Shown in pieces: positions 12,439 through 22,640 of a stretch of DNA of 64,000 nucleotides (position 1 is its first letter; each line of letters starts with the position of its first letter). Below the pieces are notes generated by a model. That model ran no database searches, was not told where the DNA came from, and saw nothing but the letters and a program-made list of their open reading frames with translations. The DNA is from Apostichopus japonicus (lineage: Eukaryota > Echinodermata > Holothuroidea > Aspidochirotida > Stichopodidae), in assembly GCF_037975245.1 (NCBI RefSeq), contig NC_092580.1, positions 12,431,501-12,495,500 of the forward strand. The letters run 5' to 3'. The translations under genes and the position numbers were made by a program.

Positions 12439-12717
12439 CAGGCGCGTAGCCAAGGGGAGGGGGTGCGAAGGGGGAAGTCCCACCCCTTGAGCATATATAT
12501 ATTTAATGTTTTTATGATATCGCTAGTATTTTCAAAGAAAAAATGCTAAGATGCAACATACAAGGTCTGGGAAGTGCCATTTCCAGCGATCTGGGAGGTA
12601 TTTTCAGCCAAAATTTTCTTGTACGCTTCGCGCCAACAGGTGGCGCTACGCTTAGATAGTTTGCAATGCCGAATCTACAGTTTGGCCCCCTTTGGCAAAT
12701 TCCTGGCAACGCGCCTG
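12439..12717. mobile_element. hAT-type MITE, 279 bp, 8-bp TSD
   Basis: The ends are CAGGCGCGTAGCC and its imperfect inverse (GGCAACGCGCCTG). They are flanked by perfect 8-bp direct repeats CCGGGAGC at 12431-12438 and 12718-12725. The 8-bp duplication and CAGGxGCG termini fit non-autonomous hAT elements. The duplicated segment at 46-50 kb carries a single uninterrupted CCAGGAGC at the matching place, which is an empty site. The interior has no transposase. Confidence 0.9.
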
Positions 12718-13024
12718 CCGGGAGCAGCGTACGACTTGAAAATTGCTTACTACCGAGTAAAGAGGTTGTAACTTTGTTTGCAAGTGACGAAAACAAGTAC
12801 TTTAGGCTCCCATAGCGAAAAATCTACACGGTTATGATTCAGAAAATTGATGGTGCTATGTTTGCACAATTTTTGAGTTTCTGGTAAATTTTTCAAAGAT
12901 GACAGTTTAATCAATACAAATCTTTAAATGTGTAGTGCATTTCTATTCTGTACGGAAACATTATATCTTCTGCTGTATGAGAAAACTCTAGGAAGATACC
13001 AGAAGTATGTCTATTGTCATGAGG

Positions 13025-13325
13025 CAGGCGCGTAGCCAAGGGGGGGGGGGGTGGGGGCGAAGGGGGCAGCCGCCCTCCCCCCCCCCGAGCATATTTTAAA
13101 AAAAAATAATATTATTATGATATCGCTAGTATTTTCAAAAGAGAAAGTGCTAAGATGCAACTTACGAGGCCTGGGAAGTGCCATTTCCAGCCACCTGGGA
13201 GGCATTTTCAGCCAAATTTTCTTGTACGCTTCGCGCCAACTCATGGTGGCGCTACGCTTAGATAGTTTGAGATGCCGAATCTACAGTTTCGCCCCTCCCT
13301 TGGCAAATTCCTGGCTACGCGCCTG
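13025..13325. mobile_element. hAT-type MITE, 301 bp, second copy of the same family
   Basis: It has the same terminal motif CAGGCGCGTAGCC and a right end TGGCTACGCGCCTG. The flanking 8-mers TCATGAGG and TCATGCGG differ at one base. The interior shares long stretches with the copy 300 bp to the left, in the same orientation. A poly-G run at about 13041-13051 is part of the element. Confidence 0.88.
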
Positions 13326-13885
13326 TCATGCGGTGATATTATACCTTTTTATCTTCCTATAAAACTCCTCCAAGGTATTTAACTCTTTGCACTTTTAACC
13401 TTCAAGTTTACCCCTTGATAAATTCCCACGTTTCCCGAATAAAGAAATGCATTAGAAATTGATCAGTCAATTTTCAGACGTCTAGTTTAGGAGCCTCGAA
13501 ATTTATATGTTAGTTTTATAATTATTTTGATTTGCCCCAGAGATCACAGAGCTCGGTTGAGTGAGCAAAATGTCAATAGTTCATGTGACGGATCACTGTG
13601 CGGTCACTGCATGCGAAAATGTCAAGAGCTGTGAATATCTTTTTTTCAATTTCATGCGTGAATATTATTTAATTTGACTCTGCTTTGCTACAAACCTAAC
13701 CGCGTTACCCCGAATGTGTCATCACAATCAAACTATACTTCCCTAACCAGTCAATACAAATGACCAACTTTTAAAATAAATTTTCGAAAAGTTACTAACA
13801 GATTAATTTGAAACGACAAATCTCCTGTGGATAAACTTTCCAAAGAAATTTTCATAAGTTAGATAGTTTGTTCATTGGGAAAGAT
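13326..13885. other. Unassigned spacer left of the LTR element
   Basis: I see no coding potential, tandem repeat or terminal repeat here. The stretch ends with AAGAT, the target-site duplication of the retrotransposon at 13886. Confidence 0.5.
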
Positions 13886-14460
13886 TTTAGAGGTCTTGTA
13901 AATAATAATAATAAATACTACTAACCTCTAATAATTATTCTGTCTAGTCTAACCCTCCTTGCGTCGGTCCAGGGAACTTGAACTGTCAGTTCCAGGATAG
14001 ATCCGTAAATATATAAAAATCCTTGTAAATGAATAAATGTATCACTGAATCCGCTAGTAATTGGTGGGTTGCATTGCTACATCCCACACATAAATGTCCG
14101 GTGGATTCCCGAAGAATATACGAAAAATATGTGAAGTATCGGCCTTTTTAGCCAGCTATCGCTGTAGTGTAGGCAATGGTATATATTGTAGTTATAAAGT
14201 AGTATTACGGCTTAGGGAACAACCTTCGCTGACCGATTCTATGAACGAAGTGACTGATAAAAATATGTCGCTCTACACTTGAACTTATGACCCCAAAACT
14301 TTCTCTCGTTGGACACTGGTCCTCTTTGTTCAAGTTTACTATAAATGGGAGTGGAGATAAGCAAGAAAGTTGGGCGACAGAATGTCTATAAACAAAATAA
14401 GTAGGCTGTTCCACTTTGCGAGAGGGAATATATAGGCTCGCTTGCAGTGCGGTCACTACA
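13886..14460 (-). repeat. 3' LTR of the CsRn1-type element
   Basis: 575 bp, intact. In element orientation it begins TGTAGTGACC and ends GACCTCTAAA. A TATATATT sequence about 25 nt in is a candidate TATA box. The end motif is not the usual CA; the boundary is set by the target duplication on the left and the polypurine tract on the right. Confidence 0.88.
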
Positions 14461-14476
14461 TCTAGCTCCCCCCTAG
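14461..14476 (-). promoter_or_regulatory. Polypurine tract
   Basis: In element orientation CTAGGGGGGAGCTAGA lies directly before the 3' LTR, which is the expected position of the plus-strand DNA primer. Confidence 0.75.
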
Positions 14477-14527
14477 ATTGCTAATAACAATGGAAGGCAA
14501 TCGATTAGAACTGCGTAGCTAAAATGA

Positions 14528-17500
14528 CTAGCTACTAACTTCATGGATAAATCTGCTGGGCCAATGAACATGTCGGCCACTACGAGTTACTCTATCTGGT
14601 CTATTAACTTGAGGCGGAGAAGAAATATTACTTTGTTTACGAAGAATAGGCGTAGGCAATGAACGTACTGGAGGCTTACCAGATGGTGGCTTCCTAGAAG
14701 GTGGCTCACTAGGTCGTGATGATTGATCTGATAGTAGTTCGTCACTGAAATCTTTATCTAAGTATGCTACCTTCAAGCGATCTATACTAACAATTTCTTC
14801 CCTTGTGATGTAATCTAGCTTGAAAAACTTATCGCCTTTGCTAATTACACGATATGGTCCTTTGTACGGGGACTGTAGCGACTTACGAACTGCGTCAGTG
14901 CGAACCCACACATGTGTACAAGTTTGTAGATTCTTGTCTAACTGGCTGGTGTGACGTGACGGCCTAGTTATTGCTGGACGTAGATTTGCCATATGCTGCT
15001 TTAAGCGATCTGAATATTTGCTCGGGTCCGTCAGGGCAGGAGTATCAATGGGTGTTACTAGTTCGCATGGTAATGTAAGTGGAGAACCAAAAACTAGTTC
15101 TGCAGCGGAGCAGTTAAGGTCGGCTTTAACCGTGGCGCGGATACCTAGGAGTGCAAGCGGAAGTGCTTCTGTCCAGTTTGTAGAATCCGGCTGCGCTTTA
15201 AGCGAGGCTTTTAGCTGTCGATGAAAGCGCTCTACTAAACCGTTCGCTGCAGGATGGTATGAAGTTGTGCGAATGCGTTTCGAACCGAGCATGCGACTGA
15301 GCTCTCTGAATAGTGATGATTCAAATTGCGATCCCCTGTCTGTGGTGATTACAGATGGTACTCCAAATATTGCGACCCATCGCTGAATGAATGCCTTGGC
15401 TATTGTTTCAGCTGTGATGTCACTGATAGGTACAGCTTCCGGCCATCGAGAGAAACGATCAACTATAGTAAGAAGGTACGTATATCCGTTTGATGGTGGA
15501 AGTGGTCCTACAATGTCAATATGAATGTGTTCAAAACGTGCATTAGGTGTTACGAAGGTACCTACCGGTGCCACGTTGTGGCGATGTACCTTGGCCTGCT
15601 GACACCTGATGCATGAGCGAGTCCATTCACGAACGTCTCGATTGATACCGGGCCACACGAAACGTTTAGTGATGAGATGTTGTGTTGCCCGAATGCCTGG
15701 ATGAGATAAAGAATGCAGGGAGTCGAAAACTGCACGACGAAATCTTTGTGGCACATATGGTCTGGATGTGCCTGTAGAGATGTCACAAGTGATGGTACCT
15801 TGAGATGACGGTAACGGAACTTCTTTGAATTGCAAAGTCGACGACTGACGTAGCTTGCTGAGCTCTTCGTCGACTTCCTGTTCCGCTGATATTGCTTTAA
15901 AATCTATATTCGAAGCACTGACTGTGTTGATTGTGCTTCGAGATAAGGCATCTGCTACAACGTTATCTTTACCTTTGATATGACGTATGTCCGTAGTAAA
16001 CTGTGAGACGAAATCCAAATGACGAATTTCTCGTGGTGAGTACTTGTCAGGACTAGTCAAGAATGAATATGTAAGTGGCTTATGATCTGATAAGACGTGA
16101 AATTGTCTACCTTCTAGGAGATGACGAAAGTAGCGAATGGTGAGATATACAGCCAATAACTCGCGACCGAATGTGCTGTAACGAGTTTCCGCTTTCTGTA
16201 GGCGCTTCGAAAAGAATGCGATTGGCTCCCAGTTACCTCCCACTAACTGCTGGAGAACCCCACCTACAGCTACGTCCGAAGCGTCTACCATCAGACAGAG
16301 CTGGGCGGTAGGGTGTAGATGATTGAGAAGTGTAGATTGTGCAAGTGAAGCTTTGACATTCGAAAATGCCTGTAACTGAATATCCGTCAAGGTGATAGGC
16401 ATGTTCTTAAGATTAGTTCGTAAGAGATCAGTCAGAGGTTGAATGATGATAGCACAGTTTGGAATGAACCGTCTATAGAAATTAACAAGCCCCAGAAACT
16501 CTCGTAACTTGCGGAGTGTATCAGGTGGCGGAAAGTCAGTGATTGCTTTGACTTTGTCCGTTAATGGAGTAATGCCACTTGCATCGACGTGATGTCCTAG
16601 AAAATCCAGAGATGAAACGCCGAAAATGCTCTTCGAAGGATTGATTACTATTCCGTGTTCATGAAGGCGATCGAAGAGTTGTCGCAGATGATCGTAGTGC
16701 TCTTCATGTGAAGAACTAGCGATGAGCAGGTCATCGATGTACGCATATACGAATGGGAGGCCTCGTAATACTTGGTCGATGAAACGCTGAAATGTCTGGG
16801 CACTATTCCTGAGACCGAACGGCATTCTCACAAATTCGAACATGCCAAATGGGGTAGTGATGGCAGTTTTGGGAACGTCATCTGGCTCGACAGGTATCTG
16901 ATGATAAGCTCTTACAAGGTCAATCTTGGAGAAAATGGTTTTACCATGGAGAGAAGATGTAAAGTCATGAATATGTGGTATGGGGTACCTATCGGGCACG
17001 GTTGAATTGTTGAGGGCCCGGTAGTCACCACATGGACGCCAGTCACCAGACTTCTTAGGAACCATGTGAAGGGGTGAAGACCAACAGCTCTCTGAGGGCC
17101 TGACGATTCCTAGTTGGATCATGTGTTCGAATTCGTCTTTCGCAATCCGATATTTGTCCGACACTAATCTACGAGGCCGTGCGAATACAGGGGTACCCTT
17201 TGTAATAATGTGATGGGTAATGTTATGCTTGATTGCCGTTTCCTTGTAGCATGGTCTGGTGATGTCCGGATATGTGTCGAGTAACGCGTGATACTGCGAT
17301 TGTAGATTGGAGATACGATAAGACGGACTCGGCGACGTGTCTGTTGAAGTGCGCACGTTTACGCTGAGCGATGTTTCGAGATCGATTAGCTTGCGATGTT
17401 TGACGTCCACGGCTAATGAAAAGTGAGCGAGGAAATCAGCACCTAGTAATGGCGATGCTACATCGGCTAGTATGAAGACCCAGCGATAAACGCGTCGTAG

Positions 17501-17736
17501 ACCAATGTCGAGTGTGAATGACCTCTCACCAAAGGCAGAGATGGGTGTCTGGTTTGCGGCATTTAAGGTAAACAATGGCTGTTTCCCTTTTTCCACTTTT
17601 GTCGCAGGAAAGACGCTCACCTCAGCCCCGGTGTCAACTAAAAATCTGGAACCTGTCCGGCGGTCAGTGATATAAAATAAACGACTGCTGGATGATGCGC
17701 CAGGACGATTCGTCGTTCCTAATCGCTGGCTGTTGA
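14528..17736 (-). CDS. pol: Pro-Pol polyprotein: protease, RT, RNase H, integrase
   Basis: This frame lies -1 relative to gag and is open from before the gag stop. The protease DTG triad is at 17627-17635. With residue 1 at the GTG ending at 17620, the RT active site YIDD starts at residue 294. RNase H begins near [10 protein letters not shown]. The integrase has an H-H-C-C zinc part ([10 protein letters not shown] to CIRCQQ) and a D-D-E core at residues 702, 761 and 797, so the last two are separated by 35 residues. A GPYRV module (GPY/F type) follows. The domain order is the usual gypsy one, and the length and intact catalytic residues indicate a recently active copy. No envelope frame is present. 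Confidence 0.93.
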
Positions 17737-18588
17737 GTTTGGGGACTTGTTTTGGTTACCGGATGTCTGAAAGTTACATGGTGGTGTACATTTCTCCGCT
17801 GCAGCACCATATTGCCAGTGGTACCAACACTGAGATCCAGCATGGGAACGCTCAGAAGACGGAGACCTTGTTCGTCGTTGGGATGACTTACCATCCCTCG
17901 GTTTAGACCGGCTCCTATTGGTTCGGTTACCTTGCTGTCTACCTAGGGCCTCAACTTTCAGTGTGAGAGCTGCGACCATTTCCCTCAATTCTGCTATCTC
18001 TGTAGAAGGTGCATTGACAGAATTAACCGTAGGGGTAGGTGCAATGGCCGAGACCTGATGGACAGACGGGGTTACTTCCATGATTTTGTCTGCAATGACT
18101 GCAAGTTGCTCAACGTCGATTGTCTCGCTAGTGGTTGCTAGAATAAGCTGCACATTAGTCGGTAGTCGTTGTAAGAACAGCTGGCGGAGGAAATTGTCCT
18201 CTAATTTGCTATCCCCGAGAAGCTGGCGCATGCGCCGTAATAGTTGTGACGGTTTGCGATCGCCGAGTTCCTCTGATATGAGTAGTTGATGTAGCCGCCT
18301 TTGTTCCGACGCACTTGTTCGCTTAATTAGCTCGGACTTCAATGTAGAATACGGTTGTTTGGCGGGCGTGTGCAACAATAAATCCCTAACTTCCTGTGCT
18401 ATCTCGGGCTGAAGGGAAGCGACAACGTATGCGTATTGCGTCTGCTCTGACGTAATGCCACGCGTGGTAAACTGCGCTTCGACCTGTGCGAACCAAATGG
18501 TCGGATCGTTCGGCCAAAAGGGAGGTAGTTTCAAACTAACTGCAGCGAGTCTTGACTGGGTTTCGGTTTTTTTCTCTGGATCGGTCAT
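17719..18588 (-). CDS. gag: Gag, 289 aa, with CHCC knuckle
   Basis: The capsid-like part contains [20 protein letters not shown], typical of invertebrate gypsy Gag. The C-terminus has C-x2-H-x9-C-x3-C (CWYHWQYG then KCTPPC), the atypical CHCC knuckle reported for the CsRn1 clade in place of CCHC. The frame ends at TAG (17719-17721), 16-25 nt beyond the heptamer CCCAAAC at 17737-17743, where a -1 shift would enter pol. The ATG is 57 nt downstream of the stop of the preceding ORF and in the same frame, with a further stop between them, so Gag translation needs re-initiation, leaky scanning or splicing. Confidence 0.88.
   Translation of the reverse strand: MTDPEKKTETQSRLAAVSLKLPPFWPNDPTIWFAQVEAQFTTRGITSEQTQYAYVVASLQPEIAQEVRDLLLHTPAKQPYSTLKSELIKRTSASEQRRLHQLLISEELGDRKPSQLLRRMRQLLGDSKLEDNFLRQLFLQRLPTNVQLILATTSETIDVEQLAVIADKIMEVTPSVHQVSAIAPTPTVNSVNAPSTEIAELREMVAALTLKVEALGRQQGNRTNRSRSKPRDGKSSQRRTRSPSSERSHAGSQCWYHWQYGAAAEKCTPPCNFQTSGNQNKSPNSTASD
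17737..17743 (-). promoter_or_regulatory. Candidate -1 frameshift heptamer CCCAAAC
   Basis: It fits X-XXY-YYZ with codons CCA AAC in the gag frame. After slippage the pol frame is open through DTG and to the end of integrase. I did not fold a downstream pseudoknot. Confidence 0.6.
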
Positions 18589-18645
18589 GATGACATAAAC
18601 AATTTAGTTACATGAAATGTTATAGAATATTAAGGATACACCCGC

Positions 18646-19368
18646 TTAATTTAACTCTTGAAGTGCTTGTAGTTCCTTGCTGAACGATTTGACCAGCTCT
18701 ATATGCCACTTACGCTTGATCGATGAAATCGCGTGTAGACCGTCATATAAGTGTGTGAAATTGTTTCGAATTCTACGCAGTGGACGACCGGAGCGGGATC
18801 GGCGTTTGTCGGCTTTGCGGATAGATGTGTGCCAAGACAAATTCCAAGGCTGAATGATGTTCGGTGCGTTACGATTGTACTCCTTAATTTGCCGATTGAT
18901 GGCGTCAATTGTTATATTGTGCTGATATTGGAATGTAGATAGTTCGGCTGCCGTGAAAATGGGCGATCGTAAGTTCCTATACTGTTGGAATTTCAAGAAC
19001 GACGCAGGTGGAATAGTGGCGAATGATACGATAGACTTGGGGTGTGTGGCGAGTACGCTATGTTTGAAACATTCTAACTCGTTGAAAAGCTCATGCGATG
19101 TTACGCGAGATGTCTTGAGGGCGCGCTTTCCCCTGGAGTCCCGACTAGAAAATTCTGTGAGATTGTTGATGCCTGCAGCTACTTTAACTATTACCCAACT
19201 ATCACTGATATAATGTCGGAGCCTGGATAGTGTCGGTGATAATAAATCTTGGACTGTAGCTCCCCGTTTAATAATATAGTCTATGTTTATGTCGTAACTC
19301 GCTGGTAATGAATAACGCTCGAATGAATATGAACGAGAATCCGCCACGAATAGAAAATGAATGTTCAT
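18646..19368 (-). CDS. SGNH/GDSL-hydrolase-like ORF upstream of gag, 240 aa
   Basis: This intact frame lies between the primer-binding site and gag. It shows the SGNH blocks in order and spacing: FLFVADS with Ser11 (block I, Gly replaced by Ala), Gly36 in KRGATVQDLL (block II), GINNLTE with Asn68/69 after the strand WVIVKVAA (block III), and DGLH at 209-212 followed by a helix (block V Asp-x-x-His). SGNH esterase-like domains are known in LINE ORF1 proteins of CR1 type; I do not recall one before gag in a gypsy element. It could act on lipids or acyl groups, or be a binding-only fold. The ATG at 19368 is 139 nt inside the primer site. No signal peptide is visible. Confidence 0.7.
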   Translation of the reverse strand: MNIHFLFVADSRSYSFERYSLPASYDINIDYIIKRGATVQDLLSPTLSRLRHYISDSWVIVKVAAGINNLTEFSSRDSRGKRALKTSRVTSHELFNELECFKHSVLATHPKSIVSFATIPPASFLKFQQYRNLRSPIFTAAELSTFQYQHNITIDAINRQIKEYNRNAPNIIQPWNLSWHTSIRKADKRRSRSGRPLRRIRNNFTHLYDGLHAISSIKRKWHIELVKSFSKELQALQELN

Positions 19369-19507
19369 GCCGGGTTTGACCGATATTCTAAGCGAGTATA
19401 TAAGCTAGTAAATTATGAATGTCATGTGACTACACAAACTGTACTGGCTGAACTGTTCGTTTACACACAGTCAATATCCTGATAAAAACACAAGGAAGAA
19501 TTAAACT

Positions 19508-19525
19508 ATCACGTCGGGGTCACCA
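19508..19525 (-). promoter_or_regulatory. Primer-binding site, tRNA-Trp type
   Basis: In element orientation TGGTGACCCCGACGTGAT lies two bases inside the 5' LTR. It is complementary to the 3' end of animal tRNA-Trp (acceptor, CCA and part of the T arm). tRNA-Trp priming is a stated trait of CsRn1-clade elements. Confidence 0.85.
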
Positions 19526-20015
19526 ATTTAGAGGTCTTGTAAATAATAATAATAAATACTACTAACCTCTAATAATTATTCTGTCTAGTCTAACCCTCCT
19601 TGCCTCGGTCCAGGGAACTTGAACTGTCAGTTCCAGGATAGATCCGTAAATATATAAAAATCCTTGTAAATGAATAAATGTATCACTGAATCCGCTAGTA
19701 ATTGGTGGGTTGCATTGCTACATCCCACACATAAATGTCCGGTGGATTCCCGAAGAATATACGAAAAATATGTGAAGTATCGGCCTTTTTAGCCAGCTAT
19801 CGCTGTAGTGTAGGCAATGGTATATATTGTAGTTATAAAGTAGTATTACGGCTTAGGGAACAACCTTCGCTGACCGATTCTATGAACGAAGCAGTTGGAA
19901 GTCTGACCTCAATATATGACCGTTACTAGCAAATTTTCGAGCACAGCTACTTGACCCGGAAGTAATTGTTTCGCGCAAATCCGGTTCTACGGACTTCGGT
20001 TCGCTACTTCCATGT

Positions 20016-20399
20016 ATGATTGTAATCGGTAAAATTCGCAAACATCCCAATGTCATTCGGGTTTACGAGTATCGTAGCTCGATAAAGGATACTTTAGAGA
20101 CTCAAATACGATCATTTCCGGAAAGAAACGAAGATTTTACCAATAGAACAGTGCATTTTCTTATCGACGACCAACGCAAAAACATAAAGGTAAGTCAAAT
20201 CGAGTCGACGTCTATCGTTATGTGACTTTCGCGTCTTAGACAACTTTTAACCGTAAAAATAGCATTTTTGTAATATATAAGCTTGAATCTTACTCATATT
20301 TTTCAGAAAAGTTGTAACTCCCCCGAAAAATGTGATTTTTTGGTCAACGAAAATGGTGCTCCTATGTGGTTTTGGTTGCCCCTAATACATGTGTCCTAA
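20016..20399 (+). CDS. Candidate two-exon gene inside the 4.7-kb transposon, 88 aa, function unknown
   Basis: Exon 1 (20016-20189, 58 codons) ends with a perfect GTAAGT donor. Exon 2 starts at 20307 after ATTTTTCAG, in the same phase, and runs 30 codons to TAA at 20397. The product is basic and charged in exon 1 (IGKIRKHPNVIRVYEYRSS) and has two Cys and a WFW cluster in exon 2 (KSCNSPEKCDFL, PMWFWLP). I do not recognise it. Its place 124 bp inside the left end suggests the N-terminus of the element's own protein, perhaps truncated by internal deletion. Confidence 0.4.
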
Positions 20400-22163
20400 C
20401 GTACATAATACACATATACACGAAAGCACCGTATCCTATAACGTGCAGCCTAGCGCTATATGTCGACTATGATGTAGCTAGTGCTAGATTTGCAACGTCT
20501 CGTATTTTTCGTAATCTTTCTATTCGGCATAGATTCCCTTCATTTTTTGCGTTAATATGGAAAAATCAGGGAGTTGATAAGTCACGGTACTACTTATGGC
20601 TACTAAATAGTTAAAATTTAAAAATTCGAGTGCATAGCGGACAGTAATATTACTGTACTAGTACAAGCCTAGGCTAGCCTATAGGCCTAGTACTTTTGTA
20701 TTTACTAAAGTAATATACTACGACAAGTTTTTACTACAGGTAGGCCCTAGCCTAGTTTTAGTAATACTAGAATACCTGCATAGTTTAGTCCAATTTTAAT
20801 AACGGACTAAGGCTTATAACCTTTAGTTCTTAGCCTACGCCTTCTTGTCCTTGTGTAATAATTCTAAGGGGCCTGTTCTTGAAAAGATTTGGACTGCATA
20901 AGATACAATTTAGTATTATTATTATACAAAAATTATTAGTAGTACTAGTAGACTGCCTTTGTACTATGTATAAGTTAAGATCATGGCTTATTATGAGTTT
21001 TATTAAAGCTGGATTGGGTGAAAATTTCCTCCATCCTGGGATCGGGATCCATTTCAGTGTCACTTTGTTACAAGTGTTCAAGACCGTTATTAGATCCATG
21101 ACTTAAGTCTAGGCCCAATTCCCTATGCTTAATATGTAGTTAGGTAGAGCAAGATATGTAACACAGAAATAAAACTAGCTTGCTTTATACTGCTTACACT
21201 TTATACTTATTGCTATTACAGTTAGACCTACTGTTGGTACTTGAGAACAATTGCACCTCATAGAGCCATGTAGTTGTACATAGCTACTTATAATTCCAGG
21301 TGACTTAAAACAATATCAGGGATCATTTTGTGACAACATGTTTTGCTGTTAACGAGAGTTTACGATCTTTTTATTGTTAAGTTGTTTTCTATGATAGGTA
21401 CAGTAGTAGAAGTACTTAGTTAGTCATTCACGTACAGTCTTCCCTATGTGTGTGTGTGTCACACACAGATTTCTCTAGGTGCTTTCCCATGTATATATGA
21501 CCAAAAATAAGTTATTCCCAAAAAGGAGAAAAGTTTCATTCACTATTTAATTTGTTTTGTTATGTATAATGACTAACATTGCAAAATGCAGTTCCACTGG
21601 TATTAAGTATTAGCCCAGAGAACTTCCAGAGTTTATTACATCCTCATGTTTATTATCCTCATATCTGAAGTCTTCATGTAAGAGTTAATTTATAGAAATC
21701 TGTTAATAAATGTAGTCTCACATTCTATTTAATACTATATATCTTTAAGTTCCTAGCTCTGTTATATGTACCCGTAGTAAGAAGGAATGCAGCCTGTGGA
21801 TCAGTTAAGTGCCTGTTGTTACAACTCTGCTCCAAACTATTGTTTGTTTAATCAGGTTGTATTATTAGTGTGCTACCTTTAAGCAATTTTGTTTTCTATA
21901 TATATGTAATTTACATTTTTCCTCAGTTTCTGTTATACTCTTATAGAAAGAACAAGTTGTGTGCAGCAACAGGCTGTAATATACTCAGCAGTCTCATGCT
22001 TATTCTCTAGCTAACTCGAACAGGTTATTGGCCCAGACACATACACTGGAAGTTAACTGTGTAGAATAGATTGTTGTTTGGAATTTATGTGCTGATTTTG
22101 GAACCATTTCTTGGGAAATGTCGGTACTTAAATTGGTTAATTTAGTCGTGACAACTGACCAAT

Positions 22164-22640
22164 ATGGCTGGAACAACAGAAGATATGACGTGGACAATTA
22201 ACAAAATGGATGGCTCGAGCTGGCTGACATGGAATTTCCAGATGAGACATTTGTTTCTTGCAAAAGGCCTGTGGGCTATGAGGATGGCTCAGGAAAGTTG
22301 GGGGTTACTGTATGTGAGAAGTAGAAGAGTGCAAACTTGAAAAAGACACAACTGGCATTTTTCACCATTGTGCTTGCAATAGCATCTAGTCAGCTGGAAT
22401 TATTACAACAAGTGACAAACCAAGTGATGCTTAGGATGCCTTGCGTACTCTGTTCGAAAAGGATTCTCTAACCAACAAAATTCAGCTCAAGAAAAAGTAC
22501 CTCAGAACTGAAATGGCAGAGGGCAAGTCAGTTGGAAATAATTTGAATTATACGAAAGGAATTATGGATCGTTGGGCTGCTATTGGTGCTCCTATTTCTG
22601 AAGAAGACCAGGTTGTTAAAGTTATATGTCAAGTTTGGAC
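22164..22640 (+). pseudogene. Ty1/Copia gag relic
   Basis: A broken plus-strand reading frame starts near MAGTTEDMTW and contains LTWNFQMRHLFLAKGLW. After a frame change it gives TLFEKDSLTNKIQLKKKYLR and GAPISEEDQVV. These are hallmarks of the Copia-type gag (gag-pre/UBN2 family). The frame is interrupted and no protease, integrase or RT follows. It sits inside the 4.7-kb transposon, so it either inserted there earlier or was captured. Confidence 0.7.

Larger units (their letters stand above)
8930..12900. repeat. Segmental duplication, copy A
   Basis: It aligns in the same orientation with 46120-50050 through scattered substitutions and indels. The shared part starts inside intron 2 of the RPUSD3-like gene. 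It covers exons 2 and 1 and about 2.4 kb of upstream DNA, with shared landmarks near 11100/48105, 12050/49355 and 12725/49913. Copy A keeps the intact exons and so is the functional parent or sister. It has gained a hAT-type insertion at 12439-12717 that copy B lacks. Confidence 0.85.
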
